The notes beneath the pieces were generated by a model. It did no database searches and had not been told where the DNA came from. It was given only the letters and a program-made list of their open reading frames with translations. A stretch of 64,000 nt of DNA from JBPEWY01 sp965224095 (lineage in GTDB: Bacteria > Bacteroidota > Bacteroidia > Flavobacteriales > Flavobacteriaceae), in assembly GCA_965224095.1 (NCBI GenBank), contig OZ245039.1:2356001-2420000 (forward strand). The letters are read 5' to 3'. Shown piece by piece: positions 26,827-34,403 of this stretch. The position numbers and the translations under genes were made by a program. The stretch's first letter is position 1. Each line of letters opens with the position of its first letter.

Positions 26827-27237
26827 TTAACAATATTCGTTATAAGCATCGATCAGGTTTTCCGCTATCATTTCCGCAGGACGCCCTTCAATATGATGAC
26901 GCTCAAGCATATGAACCAATTCGCCATTTTTAAAAAGTGCCATACTGGGAGATGAAGGAGGGAAAGGCATCATATAACTTCTGGCCTTATCGGTAGCTTC
27001 TTTATCAACACCGGCAAATACGGTATACAGATGTTCCGGATGCCTGGCATTCTGCAAACTCATTTTAGCTCCCGGACGCGCGTTGGCAGCTGCGCACCCG
27101 CAAACCGAATTAACAACCACCAAAGCGGTACCTTCTTTTGTCATAGCGTTTTCTACTTCTTCTGGGGTATATAGCTCGATAAACCCGGCATTCGTCAGGT
27201 CTTCTTTCATAGGCTTTACCAATTCTGCTGGATACAT
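26827..27237 (-). CDS. Bacilliredoxin (BrxA/BrxB, YphP/YqiW family)
   Basis: The 136-residue thioredoxin-fold protein has the CGC active motif in VVNSVCGCAAANARPG near residue 52, characteristic of bacilliredoxins (CxC rather than CxxC). The family removes bacillithiol mixed disulfides from oxidised proteins. Flavobacteria can make bacillithiol, so that role is plausible here. It is a single gene with a terminator downstream and a -7-like box upstream. Confidence 0.92.
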   Translation of the reverse strand: MYPAELVKPMKEDLTNAGFIELYTPEEVENAMTKEGTALVVVNSVCGCAAANARPGAKMSLQNARHPEHLYTVFAGVDKEATDKARSYMMPFPPSSPSMALFKNGELVHMLERHHIEGRPAEMIAENLIDAYNEYC

Positions 27238-27264
27238 AATATATAATTTTTACAAATAGTCGTG

Positions 27265-27272
27265 CAAAGATA
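27265..27272 (-). promoter_or_regulatory. -7 box (TATCTTTG) of the bacilliredoxin gene
   Basis: TATCTTTG on the minus strand fits TAnnTTTG and ends 27 bp before the ATG at 27237. No TTTG lies at the expected upstream distance. Confidence 0.4.
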
Positions 27273-27363
27273 CAAAACGTAACGTTTAATTTTTAGTGGA
27301 GAATGCAGGTTCAATACCGAAAAATGTTAAATGATTCTCAAAATTAGTAACACCGGAAACCTT

Positions 27364-27395
27364 TTTGCAACCAACAGGAGCAAACAGTATATTTG
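27364..27395 (+). promoter_or_regulatory. Promoter, TTTG-N20-TATATTTG
   Basis: TTTG at 27364-27367 and TATATTTG at 27388-27395 are separated by 20 bp, a full match to the Bacteroidota -33/-7 consensus. It lies 16 bp before the ATG at 27412 and supports that start over an upstream in-frame ATG at 27331. Confidence 0.6.
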
Positions 27396-27411
27396 CGCTA
27401 AAGAATACTTC

Positions 27412-28143
27412 ATGATTAAATGGTTTTTAGCCTTTGTGGGTTATATGATATATAGATTTCCGGGAGCCATAATAGGGTTTTTTATCGGAAGCCTTATGGA
27501 TGGGTTCAAAGGAAGCACTGGAGACTTCCGGCCGGTATTTCAAACCAGGCAGAATACGGTAACCCCGGCCGACTTTGAATTAAACCTGCTATCCTTATGC
27601 TCTATCGTTATTAAAGCCGATGGGAATGTTAGCCAGACAGAATTAAATTACGTTAGGCAATACTTTGTTCAGTCATACGGAAAAGAAAGAGCCAATGCCA
27701 TTTTCAGAACCTTTAATGAGGTGGTTAACAAGAGGGAGATTTCCGCGGCTCGTATTTGTAATTATTTAAATGTTCGTACGCGTTACGAGGTGCGGTTACA
27801 ATTACTTCATTTTTTATTTGGGATTGCGCAGGCAGACGGACAGGTCAGTACTGCCGAAATAGCCAAATTAAAAGAGATTGCTGGATATTTGAGGATAGGA
27901 GTACATGATTACCAGAGTATTAAGGCGATGTTTATTAAGGAAGCAGATAATGCCTATAAAATTTTGGAAATTGAAAAAACAGCTTCCGTGAGTGAAATTA
28001 AAAAAGCCTATCGTACCATGGCCAAAAAATATCATCCCGACAAAGTACAAAGCGAAGATGAAGCGATACGAAAAGGCGCCGAAGAAAAATTTAAACAGGT
28101 ACAAAAAGCTTACGAACGGATCCAAAAAGAAAGAGGTTTTTAG
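27412..28143 (+). CDS. DjlA-like membrane-anchored J-domain protein with TerB domain
   Basis: The 243-residue protein starts with a hydrophobic anchor (WFLAFVGYMIYRFPGAIIGFF, about 3-25, split here by family pattern), followed by a TerB-like helical domain (about 55-170). A C-terminal J domain (about 180-243) carries the HPD motif in KKYHPDKVQ. It is expected to recruit DnaK to the membrane. Start 27412 is chosen because the promoter at 27364-27395 covers the region upstream of it. The layout matches E. coli DjlA. Confidence 0.88.
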   Translation: MIKWFLAFVGYMIYRFPGAIIGFFIGSLMDGFKGSTGDFRPVFQTRQNTVTPADFELNLLSLCSIVIKADGNVSQTELNYVRQYFVQSYGKERANAIFRTFNEVVNKREISAARICNYLNVRTRYEVRLQLLHFLFGIAQADGQVSTAEIAKLKEIAGYLRIGVHDYQSIKAMFIKEADNAYKILEIEKTASVSEIKKAYRTMAKKYHPDKVQSEDEAIRKGAEEKFKQVQKAYERIQKERGF

Positions 28144-28160
28144 ATATCCTATTTTAGTTG

Positions 28161-28168
28161 TAAGTTTG
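28161..28168 (+). promoter_or_regulatory. -7 box (TAAGTTTG) of the HupE-like gene
   Basis: TAAGTTTG fits TAnnTTTG and lies 27 bp before the ATG at 28196. A TTTTT run about 19 bp upstream may serve as the -33 element. Confidence 0.4.
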
Positions 28169-28195
28169 AACTACCTCCAACCTAAATAAAATATT

Positions 28196-28780
28196 ATGTC
28201 ACAGTTTTGGCTATACTTTAAACTCGGGTTAACCCATGTGCTAGACCTTCAGGCATACGACCACATCCTTTTTTTAATAGTTTTAACCCTGCCTTATACT
28301 ATTAGAGATTGGAAAAAGGTATTATGGCTGGTCTCTATTTTTACATTAGGACATACCCTTTCGTTAGTGTTATCGGTTTATAAAGTAGTGAATGTAAATG
28401 GGGCCATTGTAGAGTTTTTAATACCTATTACCATACTGATTACGGCCATTTACAATGTGCTTACTGCCGGTAAAAAATTAAAGCGGGAAACCGTAAACCT
28501 CACATTTATTTCGGCACTCTTTTTCGGTTTAATACACGGCCTGGGATTTTCTACCTATTTCAAACAAATTATTGCCGGAGAAGAAAGCAAATGGCTTCCA
28601 CTGCTTGATTTTGCCCTGGGAATAGAACTGGCTCAGGTGGTAATCGTGGTTTTCGTAATCATAGCCACTTTTGTTGCTCAAAACGTTTTAAGAGTCCACA
28701 GAAAAGACTGGATTATGGTTTTGTCGGCAATTGTGATAGGGGTTGTACTACCCATGCTGCAGGAAACATTCCCATTCTAA
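28196..28780 (+). CDS. HupE/UreJ-family membrane protein
   Basis: The 194-residue integral membrane protein has about six hydrophobic segments and the family's conserved residues: HVLDLQAYDHILFL at the start, FTLGHTLSL near 55, and FGLIHGLGFS near 110. Those His and Asp residues fit nickel or other metal coordination. HupE/UreJ members are Ni2+ or Co2+ permeases linked to hydrogenase or urease; neither is in the window, so the substrate is uncertain. Confidence 0.83.
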   Translation: MSQFWLYFKLGLTHVLDLQAYDHILFLIVLTLPYTIRDWKKVLWLVSIFTLGHTLSLVLSVYKVVNVNGAIVEFLIPITILITAIYNVLTAGKKLKRETVNLTFISALFFGLIHGLGFSTYFKQIIAGEESKWLPLLDFALGIELAQVVIVVFVIIATFVAQNVLRVHRKDWIMVLSAIVIGVVLPMLQETFPF

Positions 28781-28896
28781 TTTTCACTTAAAATTAACTG
28801 ACAGCGGTTGTGAATTATAAGGAAAACCCGCTATCTTCGCTTTAATTAACAGGGCAGCCTAGTTGTATAGTGTTGCTTTTTTTGGAAGAAATAAAC

Positions 28897-29334
28897 ATGT
28901 CTGAAAAAAAACAGGAACGATATGACAGGGCGTATTTGCGGATGGCCGGTGAATGGGGAAAATTATCACATTGTAAACGGAAACAGGTAGGAGCGATAAT
29001 TGTAAAGGGGCGCATGATTATTTCCGATGGCTATAATGGAACTCCAACCGGTTTTGAGAATGTTTGCGAAGACGAAAATGGGTATACCAAATGGTATGTG
29101 TTACATGCGGAAGCCAATGCTATTTTAAAAGTAGCCGGATCAACACAATCTTGCCAGGGAGCAACCCTGTATATAACACTGTCTCCATGCAGAGAATGCA
29201 GTAAATTGGTTCATCAGGCGGGAATAAAGAGAGTGGTTTATCAAAATGCGTATAAAGATGACTCCGGATTACAATTTCTTGCTAAAGCAGGCGTTCAATT
29301 AAAACATATTCCGGATTTAGAAGAGAACATATAA
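28897..29334 (+). CDS. dCMP deaminase
   Basis: The 145-residue zinc enzyme of the cytidine-deaminase fold has HAEANAIL (catalytic His and Glu) near residue 70 and LSPCRECSK (two zinc Cys) near 98. The GTPTGFENVCED segment is typical of deoxycytidylate deaminases, which convert dCMP to dUMP for dTMP synthesis. I start at the ATG at 28897 (MSEKKQERYD); the open frame upstream begins only with GTG. Its stop overlaps the protease ATG (TAATG), so both are coupled. Confidence 0.9.
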   Translation: MSEKKQERYDRAYLRMAGEWGKLSHCKRKQVGAIIVKGRMIISDGYNGTPTGFENVCEDENGYTKWYVLHAEANAILKVAGSTQSCQGATLYITLSPCRECSKLVHQAGIKRVVYQNAYKDDSGLQFLAKAGVQLKHIPDLEENI

Positions 29335-30941
29335 TGTCAGCTAGAAAATATTTTTTCCTTCCATTTATCCTTGCAGCCATATTGGCTTTGGGAATATTTA
29401 TTGGCGGAAAGCTCAATTTTAACGATCGGCCGGAAAAACTCTTTTCCATTTCTACAAACTCAAAAAAGGATAAACTTAACCGACTCATAGACTATATCGA
29501 CTATGAATATGTGGACGATGTAAATACCGATAGTATTGTAGATGTAACTGTAAATAATATTCTCGAAAAACTGGATCCGCATTCGGTATATATTCCCAAA
29601 AGTGAAATGCAAGCCGTAAATGAAAACATGAAAGGCGATTTTGTAGGAGTGGGAATCAGTTTTTATATGTACCGGGATTCGCTGGCAGTAATCAGACCCC
29701 TTGAAGGAGGCCCTGCAATAGAGGCGGGATTATTGGCGGGCGATCGGATTATGATTGCCAATGGCGACACCTTGTTTAACAAGGGGATTCGCAGTGAAGA
29801 TGTTATAGAACGCCTTAAAGGTGAACCGAACACCCCGGTTAGATTACAGGTATATCGTAAAAAGGGAAACCAGTGGCTAACTATTGATTTAAACCGAAAT
29901 GATGTCCCTATTAAAAGCGTAGATACGTATTATATGCTTTCCGATAAGCTGGGGTATATCAGAATTAATCGTTTTGCAGAATCCACCTATAGAGAATTCA
30001 GAGAAGCATTACTGGCTTTAAAAGGAAAAGGAGCAACCCAATTGGCACTGGACCTTCGGGATAACCGGGGAGGGTATCTGGGAATTGCCGAAGAAATAGC
30101 CGATGAATTCCTGGAAGACGGAAAACTTATTTTATTCACAAAAAACAAAAAAGGAACCATTGAGGAGACGTATGCTACCAGAAAAGGAGATTTCGAGGAA
30201 GGAGAGGTTTTTGTACTCATTAATGAAAATTCGGCTTCTGCCAGTGAAATAGTTGCCGGAGCGCTACAGGATAACGATGTAGGAACCATTGTTGGTCGTC
30301 GTTCCTTTGGGAAAGGGCTCGTACAACGCGAAATGGCACTCCCGGACGGATCGGCAGTTCGACTCACGATCTCCAGGTATTATACACCCACCGGAAGATC
30401 TATTCAACGACCGTATAATCACGGAACGGAAGAGTATTACAATGAATTTCATAACCGATATTCCAATGGGGAACTCAAATCGGCAGACAGTATAAAAATA
30501 GCCGACTCTTTGAAATTTAAAACACCAAAAGGAAAAGTGGTTTATGGAGGAGGAGGTATTATTCCGGATATTTTTGTCCCCGTTGAAAAAACAAGGCAGG
30601 AACAATATCTGGATACAATATTGGAATCCGGCTTAATGGGGTTCTTTATTTTCGAATATTTAGATGCCAACAGAGATTTGCTTAAGTCGTATACAGAAGA
30701 TCAATTCATCAATGTATTTGAGATTGACGACACCCTGGTCACCAGATTTATTGAATATGCAACGAATAGAGGACTTACTATTGACTACAGCCCCTATACA
30801 AATACGCTTAAAAAGCATTTAAAGGCTACGATGGCGGAACAGCTTTACGGTATTATTCCCGCGGGCCGAGTACGGAACCAGGGAGACAGAATGATCCGAC
30901 GTGTTCTGGAGTTAAGTGTTAACGATGAAATAACGGATTAA
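29334..30941 (+). CDS. S41-family C-terminal processing protease
   Basis: The 535-residue protease has an N-terminal membrane anchor or signal (about 7-24), a PDZ domain (about 85-170) and the tail-specific protease core (about 190-365). The nucleophile is in NENSASASEIVAG near residue 302 and the general-base Lys in RRSFGKGLVQ near 327. It is expected to cleave C-termini of periplasmic proteins. It starts at TAATG with the dCMP deaminase stop. The function is known for the family; the substrate is not. Confidence 0.92.
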   Translation: MSARKYFFLPFILAAILALGIFIGGKLNFNDRPEKLFSISTNSKKDKLNRLIDYIDYEYVDDVNTDSIVDVTVNNILEKLDPHSVYIPKSEMQAVNENMKGDFVGVGISFYMYRDSLAVIRPLEGGPAIEAGLLAGDRIMIANGDTLFNKGIRSEDVIERLKGEPNTPVRLQVYRKKGNQWLTIDLNRNDVPIKSVDTYYMLSDKLGYIRINRFAESTYREFREALLALKGKGATQLALDLRDNRGGYLGIAEEIADEFLEDGKLILFTKNKKGTIEETYATRKGDFEEGEVFVLINENSASASEIVAGALQDNDVGTIVGRRSFGKGLVQREMALPDGSAVRLTISRYYTPTGRSIQRPYNHGTEEYYNEFHNRYSNGELKSADSIKIADSLKFKTPKGKVVYGGGGIIPDIFVPVEKTRQEQYLDTILESGLMGFFIFEYLDANRDLLKSYTEDQFINVFEIDDTLVTRFIEYATNRGLTIDYSPYTNTLKKHLKATMAEQLYGIIPAGRVRNQGDRMIRRVLELSVNDEITD

Positions 30942-30965
30942 AAGGCCCTTCCGAAGAGCTTAATA

Positions 30966-31571
30966 TTACTCGTGCTTATCGTGAATTTTGGTATGCATAC
31001 CCGCATTCCATAGTGTAAGAATATCGGTGGCTACCTGAGCTCCGCTTCCGGCAGCTATGGAAAACTGACTCCTCCATCCTGCAAGGGTTCCGGCTACATA
31101 AATACCTTCGGTTACCAAATGGTTCTTGTTTTTTAATTGAATTCGTTCCTTAACGGGATTGCTCATAGCGTGTGGCTCAACATACTTCAACAGCCCCTTG
31201 ATATAAAAAAACTTGGTATACCCCATGGCAATCACTAAACAGGCAGCCTTATAAGTGTTTTTAGAGGTTACTACGCTAAAATCTCCGGAAGTGCCGGTTA
31301 CCTCAAGAACTTTTTCTTCTTCTATCTGGATTATATGCGGGTATGAGGTTGTTAAATGGTGTTTTCCCTGAACCAGGAGATCTTTCCCCAAAGTGCCGGG
31401 TTTTATCCCAAGAACATTATTGAACAATGCCGTTTGCAAGTGCGATGCTTTTTGATGTACAACAATACCAATCTTTTTGTTTTTGGCATAAGGTTTTTCT
31501 TGTGCCGACCCCAACACAAGAGCACACTGCATTCCGGCAGCACCTCCCCCTATTATGAGTACGTCAAACAC
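30966..31571 (-). CDS. Short FAD-dependent oxidoreductase, thioredoxin-reductase-like but without the NADPH domain
   Basis: The 201-residue protein starts with the dinucleotide motif VLIIGGGAAGMQCALVLG and ends with GIYVAGTLAGWRSQFSIAAGSGAQVATDIL, the FAD-binding C-terminal part of thioredoxin reductases. The central NADPH-binding domain and the CxxC pair are absent, and the protein is about 110 residues shorter than TrxB. The frame is intact. It could take electrons from another partner. Its ATG overlaps the upstream small-membrane-protein gene by 8 bp, in an operon with MarC. Confidence 0.78.
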   Translation of the reverse strand: MFDVLIIGGGAAGMQCALVLGSAQEKPYAKNKKIGIVVHQKASHLQTALFNNVLGIKPGTLGKDLLVQGKHHLTTSYPHIIQIEEEKVLEVTGTSGDFSVVTSKNTYKAACLVIAMGYTKFFYIKGLLKYVEPHAMSNPVKERIQLKNKNHLVTEGIYVAGTLAGWRSQFSIAAGSGAQVATDILTLWNAGMHTKIHDKHE

Positions 31572-31773
31572 TGTTTTTGTCTTTAAGCGATTTCTGTATT
31601 TTTCTGGAAAGCATAAAAATAACCAACAGAACCACAGCGCAAAGCGCCGCTAACACGCCAATTAAAGCAATAACACTATCTCCCTCAAAGGGATTGGAAA
31701 AATCTACCAGAGTGATGTTGTATGCTATCAGGCCAATTGCCAGAAGGATAAGGATTAATGTGAAAATTCTCAT
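31564..31773 (-). CDS. Small two-TM membrane protein
   Basis: The 69-residue protein has two hydrophobic segments (about 3-22 and 34-58) and a basic C-terminus (RKIQKSLKDKNSV). No family is recognised. It lies 12 bp after the MarC stop and overlaps the FAD-protein start by 8 bp, so it is part of that three-gene unit. Confidence 0.65.
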   Translation of the reverse strand: MRIFTLILILLAIGLIAYNITLVDFSNPFEGDSVIALIGVLAALCAVVLLVIFMLSRKIQKSLKDKNSV

Positions 31774-31785
31774 AGCGTTTTAATT

Positions 31786-32364
31786 TTAAAATAGAGCAGC
31801 GATGTTACTGGTAAATAGTTTAACAGCAATAGCAAGCAAGATCACACCGAAAATTTTTCGGATAATAGCGATCCCTGTTTTACCGATTAATTTTTCAATT
31901 TTAGCCGACAATTTAAGAACCAAATACATAACAACCATATTCGCAATAATAGCCACTACAATATTAATGCTGTCAAACTCTGCCCGGAGCGATAGAATAG
32001 TGGTTAATGTCCCTGGCCCTGCAATCATGGGAAATGCCAACGGAAATACCGATGCGGTCATGGCGGTATGCTCGTCTTCCTTGTAAAGCGTAATACCCAG
32101 AATCATCTCGATGGCCAGGAAAAATAAAATAAATGCCCCTGCCACGGCAAATGAATTTACATCAATGCCAATAAGATTTAGAATGCTTTTACCTACAAAT
32201 AAAAACAGAATCATCAATGCTCCGGCTATCAGAGTTGCTTTTCCCGATTGTATATGCCCGGCTTTTCTTCTGAGTTCAATAATAATTGGAATGTTTCCGA
32301 CAATATCGATTACCGCAAACAAAACCATTCCGGCGGTAAAAATTTCTTTAAAATTTAAAGTCAT
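31786..32364 (-). CDS. MarC-family integral membrane protein
   Basis: The 192-residue protein has about six hydrophobic segments and the UPF0056/MarC pattern, including DIVGNIPIIIEL near residue 20 and the conserved FPLAFPMIAGPGTLTTIL near 110. The function of MarC proteins is not established; they are not proven antibiotic-resistance factors. It is the first gene of a unit with the small membrane protein and the FAD protein. Confidence 0.88.
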   Translation of the reverse strand: MTLNFKEIFTAGMVLFAVIDIVGNIPIIIELRRKAGHIQSGKATLIAGALMILFLFVGKSILNLIGIDVNSFAVAGAFILFFLAIEMILGITLYKEDEHTAMTASVFPLAFPMIAGPGTLTTILSLRAEFDSINIVVAIIANMVVMYLVLKLSAKIEKLIGKTGIAIIRKIFGVILLAIAVKLFTSNIAALF

Positions 32365-32479
32365 AACAAAATATGTAACACAATTTTTAAGCTGGGCAAA
32401 ATTACTAATTAGATTTTATGTAGAATGGGTTTGAGCGAAAATAAGACAGGCTTTTTTCAGCGATCCAGAAATGAAAAAG

Positions 32480-32487
32480 TATATTTG
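32480..32487 (+). promoter_or_regulatory. -7 box (TATATTTG) 4 nt before the DUF3109 ATG
   Basis: TATATTTG fits TAnnTTTG and is followed by CGCT and the ATG at 32492. A longer reading frame would have to be translated through this box. No clear -33 TTTG. Confidence 0.45.
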
Positions 32488-32491
32488 CGCT

Positions 32492-33061
32492 ATGTTTCAA
32501 ATAGGTAAAACCATTGTATCCGAAGAAATTATAGAAAACGATTTTGTCTGTAATTTAAATGCGTGTAAAGGAGCTTGTTGCATAGATGGAGAGGCCGGTG
32601 CTCCACTGGAAAATGGAGAGCCGGAACTTTTAAAGGAAATCTACCCGAAAATAAAACCTTTTTTAAGGAAGAAGGGGATACGGGCAATTGAAGAACAGGG
32701 AACTTCGGTAATGGGAGAAGATGGAGAGCCTGAAACACCGTTGGTTGATCAAAGCGAATGCGCCTATGTGATTTTTGATAAACACGGAACAGCACTTTGC
32801 GCTATAGAAGAAGCCTACAACCAGGGCAAAGTCGGCTGGAAAAAACCGGTTTCCTGCCATTTATATCCGGTACGCGTAAAACAATACTCCCAATTTGCTG
32901 CGGTAAATTATCACAAATGGCATATTTGTGATGATGCCTGTACATTGGGTACCGAATTACAAGTACCTATATACAAGTTTGTGAAACAGGCATTGATTCG
33001 AAAATTCGGTGAAAATTGGTATAAGGAATTGGAACAAACCGCGAAAGACCTTAAGAGCTAA
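32492..33061 (+). CDS. DUF3109 family protein, Cys-rich
   Basis: The 189-residue protein has the Cys cluster VCNLNACKGACCIDG near residue 20, then single Cys in SECAYVIF, TALCAIEEA, SCHLYPVR and HICDDACTLG. This spread is like YkgJ-type proteins that bind zinc or an Fe-S cluster. The function of DUF3109 is unknown. I start at 32492 (MFQIGKTIV) since a -7 box occupies the upstream frame. It stands alone upstream of nrdB. Confidence 0.82.
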   Translation: MFQIGKTIVSEEIIENDFVCNLNACKGACCIDGEAGAPLENGEPELLKEIYPKIKPFLRKKGIRAIEEQGTSVMGEDGEPETPLVDQSECAYVIFDKHGTALCAIEEAYNQGKVGWKKPVSCHLYPVRVKQYSQFAAVNYHKWHICDDACTLGTELQVPIYKFVKQALIRKFGENWYKELEQTAKDLKS

Positions 33062-33301
33062 GGGGTTTGCGTTTATTTTCCCGATTAGAGAGCATGTTTC
33101 TTTTTTTACAACAAGGTGGTTAACAATTCCTTAACAAGCCCAATAACCATAAAGCATAAGCTTACATTTCAACAATCCGTGTTAAAAACTTTGTAACTGA
33201 AAAAGCAAAACAGGCTTTCAATATTGCCATCATTTTTGAATCTTTGTTAGTCCCAAATCACCCCATCAAAAAAAGCACGAATTCCAAAAAAAATAAGAAA
33301 A
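33062..33301. other. 240-bp intergenic region upstream of nrdB
   Basis: No gene is seen. AATCTTTG at 33238-33245 is one mismatch from a -7 box. Two TTAAC units 11 bp apart occur at 33120-33141. A NrdR-type box was searched for by eye and not found. Confidence 0.5.
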
Positions 33302-34282
33302 ATGTCAACCTCCGTAGAGCCCATTTTACAAGAAAACAAGGACCGATTTGTTATATTTCCCATCCAGCATCACGATATTTGGGACTGGTATAAAAAGCAA
33401 GAAGCTTGCTTTTGGACAGCAGAAGAAATAGATCTTCATCAGGATCTTTCAGACTGGAATAATAAATTAAATGACGATGAGCGTTATTTTATTAAGCATA
33501 TTCTGGCTTTTTTTGCTGCTTCAGACGGTATTGTAAATGAAAATCTGGCGGAAAACTTTGTAAATGAAGTCCAGTATTCAGAAGCAAAGTTCTTTTATGG
33601 CTTCCAGATCATGATGGAGAATATTCACTCGGAAACCTATTCTCTTTTAATTGATACGTATGTAAAAGATGAGGCCGAAAAGAATATTCTTTTTAAAGCC
33701 ATTGAGAATTTCCCGGCTATAAAGAAAAAAGCCGACTGGGCTTTGCGCTGGATAGAGTCACCTAGCTTTGCAGAGCGCCTTATTGCTTTTGCGGCCGTGG
33801 AAGGGATCTTTTTCTCAGGGGCATTCTGTTCTATTTTCTGGTTGAAGAAAAGAGGATTAATGCCGGGACTTACCTTTTCTAATGAGTTGATATCCAGAGA
33901 TGAAGGCATGCATTGCGATTTTGCCGTTCATTTACACAATAACCATTTGGTTAACCAGGTGCCCAAAGAACGCATCACGGAAATTATAGTTGATGCGCTG
34001 AATATAGAACGCGAGTTTATTACCGAGTCGCTCCCCGTAAGTCTTATCGGGATGAATGCTAAATTAATGACTCAATACCTGGAATTTGTCACAGACCGGC
34101 TTCTGGTTGAATTAAGATGTGACAAAGTATACAATGCCACCAATCCATTTGATTTTATGGATATGATTTCGCTTCAGGGTAAAACAAACTTCTTTGAAAA
34201 GCGAGTATCAGAATATCAAAAAGCAGGAGTGCTTAACAAGGAAACCGATTCCAATAAAATTAGCTTTGACGCTGATTTTTAA
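33302..34282 (+). CDS. nrdB: Class Ia ribonucleoside-diphosphate reductase, beta subunit
   Basis: The 326-residue R2 protein houses the diiron-tyrosyl radical cofactor. The radical Tyr is in ENIHSETYSLLIDTY near residue 115, which reads like the eukaryotic-type R2. Metal ligands fall in DGIVNENL, ENIHSE, and ISRDEGMHCDF. It pairs with NrdA, encoded 121 bp downstream, to make dNDPs from NDPs. The C-terminal tail NKISFDADF contains the peptide that docks to R1. Confidence 0.95.
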   Translation: MSTSVEPILQENKDRFVIFPIQHHDIWDWYKKQEACFWTAEEIDLHQDLSDWNNKLNDDERYFIKHILAFFAASDGIVNENLAENFVNEVQYSEAKFFYGFQIMMENIHSETYSLLIDTYVKDEAEKNILFKAIENFPAIKKKADWALRWIESPSFAERLIAFAAVEGIFFSGAFCSIFWLKKRGLMPGLTFSNELISRDEGMHCDFAVHLHNNHLVNQVPKERITEIIVDALNIEREFITESLPVSLIGMNAKLMTQYLEFVTDRLLVELRCDKVYNATNPFDFMDMISLQGKTNFFEKRVSEYQKAGVLNKETDSNKISFDADF

Positions 34283-34344
34283 TCATATATAGCAGAGAGG
34301 CGGGACTACCTCATTCGCTGAATTTTAAAGAGTACCTATGCAAA

Positions 34345-34369
34345 CCCGGCTTTAGCGGTTATAGCCGGG
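34345..34369 (+). other. Stem-loop in the nrdB-nrdA gap
   Basis: Inverted CCCGGCT (34345-34351) and AGCCGGG (34363-34369) can pair over an 11-base loop. There is no T tract, so it is not a terminator by itself. It may shape mRNA stability or separate the stoichiometry of the two subunits. Confidence 0.4.
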
Positions 34370-34403
34370 CAAAGCTATCACTAACCTAAAAAAAAGAGAA
34401 CAA

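Noticed and set aside
27331..27411. Upstream in-frame ATG for the DjlA-like gene
   Set aside because: A full TTTG-N20-TATATTTG promoter lies within this stretch and the extra residues are not family-like.
33120..33141. Two TTAAC units 11 bp apart upstream of nrdB, as another Pho-like box
   Set aside because: Only two units, the third is off phase, and nrdB has no phosphate link; chance is likely in AT-rich DNA.
33062..33301. NrdR box upstream of nrdB
   Set aside because: No ACACTATATATAGTGT-like sequence was found by eye.
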